Shown piece by piece: positions 35,609 to 41,895 of a stretch of DNA of 64,000 nt. The position numbers and the translations under genes were made by a program. The notes beneath the pieces were generated by a model. That model worked only from the letters and a program-made list of their open reading frames with translations. It made no database searches and had not been told where the DNA came from. The stretch covers positions 1-64,000 of the forward strand of contig CANQVT010000007.1 of assembly GCA_947627365.1 (NCBI GenBank). The letters are read 5' to 3'. Source of the DNA: an uncultured Lachnospiraceae bacterium. Lineage in GTDB: Bacteria; Bacillota; Clostridia; Lachnospirales; Lachnospiraceae. The stretch's first letter is position 1. Every line of letters begins with the position of its first letter.

Positions 35609-36698
35609 AAAGAAAACCCTGATTGACGTGATCGCGGACAGCAGGCTTATTCACACGATCCTGTCGATCATCATCGGATTTCTGGTAGGAGCGATTTTTC
35701 TGGCTGTCATGAAGATCCCGGTGGGAGAAGCGTACGGGATGCTCTTCAAGAGTATATTTTCTAACACGAAAAATTTAAGCTATTGCATCGTTTACGGGAC
35801 GCCGTACATCGTGGTCGGTCTGTCGGTAGCGTTTTCCTTCCGGACCGGTGTGTTCAACATCGGCGCGGAAGGGCAGTTTGTGATGGGCTCCCTGGCGGCT
35901 TGCCTGGTCGGTATCCTGTGCGGCTCGCTGCCGAAGATCCTGCTGATCCCGCTGTGCTTCCTGGCCGCGGCAGTGGCAGGCGCCATCTGGGGCGTGATCG
36001 TAGGTTTCCTGAAGAACAAGTGGGGCATCAACGAGGTGCTCTCCATGATCATGTTCAACTGGATCGCGTTTTATCTGAGCAACTTTATCGCGGACTTTCC
36101 GGCGATCCACAACGAGGGCACCGCGGAAGCGACGCGCACGGTTTCTGACAATGCGAGGACGCTTCTTCCTGCCGGGCTGATCGAGAAATTCAATCTGTGC
36201 CCGACGGCCAACTGGGGAATCCTGGTGGCTGTCATCCTGACGGTAGTCGTCTATTTCATCATCGAGAAGACGACGCTTGGCTATGAACTGAAGGCGGTTG
36301 GCTTCAACAAATCCGCGGCGGACTATGGCGGGATCAGCGTGAACCGCTCGATCCTCACGGCGCTCGCGATCTCCGGTGCGCTGGCCGGTCTCGGCGGAGC
36401 TCTTCAGCTTCTGGGTATGGGCGGACGGATCAGTATTTTTACTTCCCAGGAGGGCTTTGGTTTTGCGGGTATTGTCGTGGCGCTGATCGGCGTCTCACAA
36501 CCGTTCGGTGTATTGCTGGCGGGTCTGTTCTACGGGGCGTTGACCTACGGCGGCGGTAAGCTGAACCTTGTGAAGGCACCGACACAGGTGGTAGATATCA
36601 TCGTCGGGACCGTCGTATTCTTCATCGCGATCTCCAGCATCTTCGGCGCGATCCGATATCTGAAGAAGAGTCCACAGAAAGGAGGCAGCAAATCATGA
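35601..36698 (+). CDS. Nucleoside ABC transporter permease (NupP/YufP-like)
   Basis: First membrane subunit of the nucleoside importer, branched-chain/ribose permease fold, about nine hydrophobic segments in 365 residues. Family motifs: FRTGVFNIGAEGQFVMGSLAA, the coupling region LKAVGFNKSAADYGGISVN, and GGALQLLGMGGRISIF. The track begins at a GTG, but AGGAGG is properly spaced for ATG 35601. It overlaps the ATPase gene by 8 nt upstream and the second permease by 4 nt (ATGA) downstream, so the three are one translational unit. Confidence 0.93.
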   Translation: MNKKKTLIDVIADSRLIHTILSIIIGFLVGAIFLAVMKIPVGEAYGMLFKSIFSNTKNLSYCIVYGTPYIVVGLSVAFSFRTGVFNIGAEGQFVMGSLAACLVGILCGSLPKILLIPLCFLAAAVAGAIWGVIVGFLKNKWGINEVLSMIMFNWIAFYLSNFIADFPAIHNEGTAEATRTVSDNARTLLPAGLIEKFNLCPTANWGILVAVILTVVVYFIIEKTTLGYELKAVGFNKSAADYGGISVNRSILTALAISGALAGLGGALQLLGMGGRISIFTSQEGFGFAGIVVALIGVSQPFGVLLAGLFYGALTYGGGKLNLVKAPTQVVDIIVGTVVFFIAISSIFGAIRYLKKSPQKGGSKS

Positions 36699-37639
36699 CT
36701 GCGATCATCAATGAATTAGGAGTTATCCTTTACGCAACCCTGCTCTACACGCCTCCGCTTCTGTTCGCGGCGCTCGGCTCCTGTTTCTCCGAGGTATCCG
36801 GTGTGGTAAATATCGGTATGGAGGGCATGATGACGGCAGGGGCGTTTTCAGGCTGTGTGGTCGCCCATTTTACGGGGAATCCCTGGATCGGCTTTCTGTG
36901 CGGAGGGCTTGCCGGAGCGCTGTTCGGGATGCTCCATGCGCTGGCAACGGTCCGGCTGGGCGCGGATCAGACGATCTCCGGCACGGCGATCAATTTCCTC
37001 GCGCCCGGCGTCGCGGTCATGATGGCAAAATCGCTGTTCAATTCGACCGACACGATACCGCTGATGCCGACCGCGAAGATCCCGCTGTTGTTTAAGGGCG
37101 CGTTCGACACGGCCACGGTGTTTGGCACTTTTATGAAGAATGTATTCACGAATTACGCCACGACGTATCTGGTGTTTATTGCTGTCATTGTGGTATGGTT
37201 TATCTTTTATAAGACTCGTTTTGGTTTGCGCATGCGCGCGTGCGGCGAGCACCCGCAAGCTTGTGAGACGCTCGGCATCAACGTGCTGCGCACCAGGTTC
37301 CTCTGCGTGACGATTTCGGGCTTTATGGCAGGCTTAGGCGGCGCCTGCGTGACGATGGCGATCACGAACCAGTTCCGTCCGATCTCGATCGTGGGGCAGG
37401 GCTTCATCGCGATCGCGGCCGTGATCTTCGGAAAATTCCGCCCGCAGGGCGCGATGCTTGGCTGTCTGCTGTTCGGCTTCTGCACCGGGCTGAAGGTAGT
37501 GCTCGGCAATTCCAATATCATTTCGGCACAACTGATCTCGATGATCCCGTATGTGGTGACGGTCATCGTGCTGATCCTGTTCGTGGGCAAGTCCCATGTG
37601 CCGGCGGCCAACGGTAAGCCGTTTGTGAAATCGAAATAA
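36695..37639 (+). CDS. Nucleoside ABC transporter permease (NupQ/YufQ-like)
   Basis: Second membrane subunit, 314 residues with about eight to nine hydrophobic segments. Characteristic stretches: LFAALGSCFSEVSGVVNIGMEGMM near residue 23, GADQTISGTAINFLAPG, the coupling loop LRMRACGEHPQACETLGINV, and FIAIAAVIFGKFRPQGAM. The start codon overlaps the stop of the preceding permease in ATGA. The operon ends in a terminator 19 bp downstream. Confidence 0.93.
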   Translation: MTAIINELGVILYATLLYTPPLLFAALGSCFSEVSGVVNIGMEGMMTAGAFSGCVVAHFTGNPWIGFLCGGLAGALFGMLHALATVRLGADQTISGTAINFLAPGVAVMMAKSLFNSTDTIPLMPTAKIPLLFKGAFDTATVFGTFMKNVFTNYATTYLVFIAVIVVWFIFYKTRFGLRMRACGEHPQACETLGINVLRTRFLCVTISGFMAGLGGACVTMAITNQFRPISIVGQGFIAIAAVIFGKFRPQGAMLGCLLFGFCTGLKVVLGNSNIISAQLISMIPYVVTVIVLILFVGKSHVPAANGKPFVKSK

Positions 37640-37657
37640 GTTTTTCTTTTAAAGAGA

Positions 37658-37710
37658 ACAGGGCTGTGGTATAATGCTAAAAGATTGTGCCGCGGCTCTG
37701 TTTTTCTTTT
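37658..37710 (+). terminator. Terminator of the nucleoside transporter operon
   Basis: ACAGGGCTGTGG pairs in RNA with CCGCGGCTCTGT over 12 bp, allowing G-U pairs, followed by TTTTTCTTTT. The loop contains a promoter-like -10 element for the next gene. Confidence 0.85.
37667..37675 (+). promoter_or_regulatory. Extended -10 promoter in the terminator loop
   Basis: TGGTATAAT is a perfect extended -10 element lying in the left arm and loop of the terminator. No good -35 is present, as expected for extended -10 promoters. Would drive the PH-domain gene and possibly the MutS-like gene. Confidence 0.55.
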
Positions 37711-37771
37711 GGCGGAAAACAGAACCGGGTCAGCGTATGCACAGAAAAATGAGGCAAAGGAGGATGAAGCT

Positions 37772-38152
37772 ATGGCATATAAGGAAAAGAAGAGGTGGGC
37801 GTTTTTTGGTCTGCCGCTGACTTTCACTACCTACACGATCGCGGATGAGATCATTACGGTAAACTCCGGTTTTCTGAAAAGGGTCGAGAATGACTGCTAC
37901 ATGTATAAAGTGGTTGACGTACGGCTGGAGGTGGGCCTGTTTGAACGTATCTTCGGGCTTGGGACCGTCCACTGCTTCAGCGGCGATATGACGAATCCGG
38001 ACATGCGGCTGCAGCATATCAAACACGCGAAGGAGATCAAGAACTATATCCTCAAGCAGTCCGAGGAGGAACGTCTGAAGAGGAAGACGCTCAATATGCA
38101 GAGCCTCGACGGGAATCCGGACGTCGCGCAGGTGGACAGTTGCGATCTGTAG
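37772..38152 (+). CDS. Bacterial PH-domain protein
   Basis: Small 126-residue protein with a bacterial PH-like (bPH_2/YdbS-like) fold: FFGLPLTFTTYTIADEIITVNSGF, then VVDVRLEVGLFERIFGLGTVHCFS, where the basic strand and FGLGTV turn are typical. It lacks membrane segments, unlike YdbS/YdbT. The ORF track starts 29 codons early; a perfect AAAGGAGG precedes ATG 37772. It is followed 57 bp later by a membrane-anchored MutS-like ATPase. The C-terminal 35 residues are charged and helical. Cellular role is unknown. Confidence 0.82.
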   Translation: MAYKEKKRWAFFGLPLTFTTYTIADEIITVNSGFLKRVENDCYMYKVVDVRLEVGLFERIFGLGTVHCFSGDMTNPDMRLQHIKHAKEIKNYILKQSEEERLKRKTLNMQSLDGNPDVAQVDSCDL

Positions 38153-38209
38153 GCGGATATCTGCGGATGAAGTGAACGGATAGAAATATGCGAGGGTGGG
38201 GATAAACAA

Positions 38210-39898
38210 ATGGGTGATTATGCAAATTATGACGTCCATACGTTCCTGAACGCGGCCGGCGTGGCTCTTTTCACTTTCCTGGTGTATCTCGCGGTGTATT
38301 TTTTCTATAAATGGAAAAATCACAGGAACATGATGTGGAAGATCCGCCGGGAGTGGGGACAGCCTCCGGAGCAGGAGTATGGGCTTGCGGAGTTTGAGAA
38401 CATCAGTCGCTATTACGCCAATCGCAGGACGGACGAGTTCCAGATCGACGATATTACCTGGAATGACCTGGACATGGACCGTGTGTTTTTGTGCCTGAAT
38501 CATACGCGCTCGTTTCTTGGCGAGAGCTATCTGTATTATCAGCTACGCACCCCACAGATGAAGAAGGAGCCGCTTGAGAAATTCGAGCGGCTTGTCCTTT
38601 GGTTTCAGGAGCACACGCCGGAGCGCGAGGAGATGGAGTATTTCTTCTCACGGCTTGGCAGAAGCGGGAAAAGCTCGATCTTTGACTACGTCTACAATCT
38701 GGCGTCGGTGGAGCACGGAAACCCGCTGATCCATTACGTGATGATCGCGCTGCTTCTCGTCTCGGTCGGAGTGCTTCTCGTGGCGCCTCAACCGGGGATC
38801 CTCCTGCTGCTTTTTTCTCTGATACTCAGTATATGGACCTATGAGAAATACAAGCGTCCGATCGCCCCGTACATCACATCCTGTATCGCGCTGGAGAAAA
38901 TCCTGCGCGCGGCGGAGGAGATCGTGAAGTATGACGTGCCGGGGCTTCAAAAGAACGAGATAAAAGCTTATGTCAGTGAGTTTGGCAGGCTGCGCCGGAA
39001 TATGTGGATGCTGCTTGCGGGCGAGGGCACGGGACTCGAGAGCTTCCTGTTCGTCTATCTGAACAATCTGTTCCACATTGATCTGATTCAGTTTCACGCG
39101 GTGGTGAAGGAGATCGCGAAAAAGCTTTCCGGATTTGAATTTCTGGTGGAGGAGATGGGGCGGGTAGAGTCCGCGATCGCGGTCGCGTCGACCCGTGTGC
39201 TGTATCCGGAGCACACGGTTCCTCTGCTGCATGAGGAGGGGGAAATCCGCTTCCGTGCTGTGGACATGTATCATCCCCTGATCGCTGAACCGGTCGCGAA
39301 CTCGATCGACACAAAGGAATGTGTCCTGTTGACGGGCTCCAACGCTTCCGGTAAGTCCACGTTCCTGAAGACCGCGGCGCTGCAGGCGCTCCTTGCGCAG
39401 ACGATCCACACGGCGTTCGCGAAGAAGTATGAGGGACGGTTTTTCCGTGTGTTTACCTCGATGGCGCTGCGAGACGACATCATGAGCGAGGAAAGCTACT
39501 ATATGGTCGAGATCCGCTCACTCAAGCGGATCCTGGACACTGCCGGCGAGGAGCCGCCGGTGTTCTGCTGTGTGGATGAGGTGCTGCGTGGCACGAACAC
39601 GGTCGAGCGTGTCTCTGCCTCGTCGCAGATCCTGAAATGGATGGCAGGGAAGAAGCTGCTGTGCATGGCGGCGACGCACGACATTGAGCTGACCTGGATC
39701 CTCGAGGATATTTACCGGAACTTTCATTTTGAGGAGGAGGTCACGGACGATGCGATTCGTTTCGATTACTGCCTGCGCGAGGGAAGGGCGATGACCCGCA
39801 ACGCGATCCGCCTGCTTGCCCTGATGGGCTTCGACGAGGGCATCATCCGCGACGCCAATCAGATGGCGGAGCGGCTTGGCGCCGACAAACGAATCTAG
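38210..39898 (+). CDS. Membrane-anchored MutS-like ATPase
   Basis: A 562-residue protein with the MutS ATPase (domain V) at its C-terminus and no mismatch-binding domain I. An N-terminal membrane helix (about residues 15-35, ALFTFLVYLAVYFFY) and a central hydrophobic hairpin (about 173-210) place it in the membrane with the ATPase in the cytoplasm. Residues about 60-160 and 220-330 resemble the MutS core/lever helices. ATPase motifs: Walker A TGSNASGKST, the ST-rich TSMALRDDIMSEESYY, Walker B CCVDEVLRGTNTVERV and the switch histidine in AATHDIEL. This type is seen in Firmicutes but is not a known repair protein. GGGTGGGG precedes the ATG. Confidence 0.88.
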   Translation: MGDYANYDVHTFLNAAGVALFTFLVYLAVYFFYKWKNHRNMMWKIRREWGQPPEQEYGLAEFENISRYYANRRTDEFQIDDITWNDLDMDRVFLCLNHTRSFLGESYLYYQLRTPQMKKEPLEKFERLVLWFQEHTPEREEMEYFFSRLGRSGKSSIFDYVYNLASVEHGNPLIHYVMIALLLVSVGVLLVAPQPGILLLLFSLILSIWTYEKYKRPIAPYITSCIALEKILRAAEEIVKYDVPGLQKNEIKAYVSEFGRLRRNMWMLLAGEGTGLESFLFVYLNNLFHIDLIQFHAVVKEIAKKLSGFEFLVEEMGRVESAIAVASTRVLYPEHTVPLLHEEGEIRFRAVDMYHPLIAEPVANSIDTKECVLLTGSNASGKSTFLKTAALQALLAQTIHTAFAKKYEGRFFRVFTSMALRDDIMSEESYYMVEIRSLKRILDTAGEEPPVFCCVDEVLRGTNTVERVSASSQILKWMAGKKLLCMAATHDIELTWILEDIYRNFHFEEEVTDDAIRFDYCLREGRAMTRNAIRLLALMGFDEGIIRDANQMAERLGADKRI

Positions 39899-39962
39899 CG
39901 GCGCTCATTATGACCGGTTATTTTCGGGAGCTATTTTCGAGAGCGACCGCGATACAAAAAGA

Positions 39963-39991
39963 TTGCTATTCCCCAAATTATCTGATAAAAT
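39963..39991 (+). promoter_or_regulatory. Promoter of the binding-protein/hybrid-kinase pair
   Basis: TTGCTA, 17 nt, TAAAAT in an AT-rich stretch, 52 nt upstream of the binding-protein start codon. Confidence 0.6.
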
Positions 39992-40043
39992 TGAAAATAA
40001 TACAAACAGTTACCGAAAATCATTGTTTTTCAGGAGAAAGAGG

Positions 40044-41822
40044 ATGAAAATGAAAAAGGCAGGCTACGCATTGATCATTGGAATGATTCTGACAGGCATT
40101 TTTTCCGGCACGGCGGCCGCCAGGGACGGCGCAGAGAAGCACGAACCGCTCACGATCACGTACAGCTCCGGAATCGACGCGCTGGAGGCTCTGGTTCAGG
40201 AGAGCTATCCGGAAATTGACCTGGAGGTGTATCCCTATACCGGCAGAAACTGGTCGCGTTTCACCTGCGATCAGATGATCACCGGAGAAATGCCGGACAT
40301 CTATAACACGACGCTTGCCTGGCTCAACTATCCGGAGGAGATGAAGGCACATCTTCTGGATCTTTCCAGCTACGCGTTCACGGATCTGTACGATCCGAAC
40401 CTGCTCGCCCAGCAGGAGGTGGACGGAGGGCTTTACCTGCTTCCGGGAAACTACTATGTGTATTCTCTGGCCTACAACGCGACGCTCTTTGAAGAACACG
40501 GCTGGAAGGTGCCGGAGAGCTTTGAGGAGCTTGAGGCGCTGGCGCCCGAGATCGAGGCGGCCGGCGTGGATCTCGCGGCGACCAACACCGACTCGGCGGG
40601 ACAGGGCTTCCAGTATATGTGCAACCTCGCGGACACGATCGACCTCACTTCGCTGAAGGGCGTCAAGTGGCAGAGGGATTTCCTGAACGGGAACGCGACG
40701 GCCGAGGAGGGCTTCGGCGAGGCGATGGACTATATGCAGAAGTGGATCGACCTCGGGATGCTGGAGGGCAGCGAGGCGAGGGGCGGACGGCGCGGCTTCG
40801 AAGTCTTTTCCGAGGGGAACACGGCGTTCATGGTCGGCGGCGTGGACCGCTGGACCCAGAACGAGGACGGGACGGGGGACGTCTATGAGCCGATGCCCTA
40901 CCTTTCCATGGACGGAACGAACAACATGTACATTACGATGATGTCGAAGAACTTCGGCCTGAGCGCGAAGCTTGCCGAGCCCGGGAACGAGCAGAAGCTG
41001 GAGGACGCGCTGCATGTCATGGAGGTTCTGTCCACGTTTGAAGGGCAGAACACGTTCAACAATTATAACAGCAGCAGTATTTCCTCTCTGCGCGGGTGGA
41101 CGATCGACGAGGCCAATCCGCTGGCTCCCTGTATGGAGCTTCTGCAGGCGGGGCAGTCGGCGCCGCTTCTCTACACGGGCTGGGAAGGCTTCCTTGCCGA
41201 GGTCGGGGGAAAGGTTCTGGATTATCTCAACGGGAAATGTACCGGGGACGACGTTCTCGCCCTCACAGACGAGCTCTGCGCGAAATTTCTTGAAAACGGC
41301 GCGTACTCTTACTCGGAGGTTGACCGGAGCTACAGCGGAGAGGAGACGGCGATGCTGACAGGCAGGATCTTCGGCGACGCCGTCGGGGCGGACTGCGCGC
41401 TGATCTCCGTCGACAGGCTTCAGGCGGACGGAAGAATCCAGGACGGCGCCGGGATCTGCGGCTATATGATGCCGCTTCCGCTGACGGACGAGAGGATCGT
41501 GTCCGTGATCCCGACCGGCTGGAACGGCACGATCCAGACCGTGACGCTGAGCGGAAAGCAGATCAATGAATACAAGGAAAAAGGATATGTGGTGGAGAAA
41601 GACGGCGAGACCGCCGTATTCCCTTATGTGCTTGTCACAAAGGGCGGCGCGGCCCTGGAGGACGACACGGAATACACCGTGGTGGTCTGCGGCGCGGACG
41701 GGGAGATGGGCGCCGCGGGAAACATTACGGATTCCGGCGTCAGCGGACTGCAGGCGTTTAAGGACTTTTTTGAAGACCGCGGGAATCCGCCGATGTCCGA
41801 GGAGCTGCTGAACTGGGATTGA
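40044..41822 (+). CDS. Solute-binding protein fused to a 5'-nucleotidase C-terminal-like domain
   Basis: Exported 592-residue protein. The signal peptide (MKMKKAGYALIIGMILTGIF) ends near TAAA-RDG, without a lipobox cysteine. Residues about 35-415 form a family 1 (sugar-type) solute-binding domain: EMPDIYNTTLAWLNYPEE, LYLLPGNYYVYSLAYNATLFEEHGWKVP and GNTAFMVGGVDRW. Residues about 430-575 resemble the 5_nucleotid_C domain: GRIFGDAVGADCALISVDRL, an Ile-Cys-Gly-containing segment and IQTVTLSGKQINEYKE, then DDTEYTVVV. The catalytic metallophosphatase domain of a nucleotidase is absent. No permease genes are near; the next gene is a hybrid histidine kinase 73 bp downstream, so a sensory co-receptor role is likely. 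Track start is 56 codons early; AGGAG supports ATG 40044. Confidence 0.82.
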   Translation: MKMKKAGYALIIGMILTGIFSGTAAARDGAEKHEPLTITYSSGIDALEALVQESYPEIDLEVYPYTGRNWSRFTCDQMITGEMPDIYNTTLAWLNYPEEMKAHLLDLSSYAFTDLYDPNLLAQQEVDGGLYLLPGNYYVYSLAYNATLFEEHGWKVPESFEELEALAPEIEAAGVDLAATNTDSAGQGFQYMCNLADTIDLTSLKGVKWQRDFLNGNATAEEGFGEAMDYMQKWIDLGMLEGSEARGGRRGFEVFSEGNTAFMVGGVDRWTQNEDGTGDVYEPMPYLSMDGTNNMYITMMSKNFGLSAKLAEPGNEQKLEDALHVMEVLSTFEGQNTFNNYNSSSISSLRGWTIDEANPLAPCMELLQAGQSAPLLYTGWEGFLAEVGGKVLDYLNGKCTGDDVLALTDELCAKFLENGAYSYSEVDRSYSGEETAMLTGRIFGDAVGADCALISVDRLQADGRIQDGAGICGYMMPLPLTDERIVSVIPTGWNGTIQTVTLSGKQINEYKEKGYVVEKDGETAVFPYVLVTKGGAALEDDTEYTVVVCGADGEMGAAGNITDSGVSGLQAFKDFFEDRGNPPMSEELLNWD

Positions 41823-41895
41823 GCGGAACGAAAGCGGTAACACAGACGGAGTATACATGGAAATTGAACCGGTAGTATTGATGGAGTATACATAG

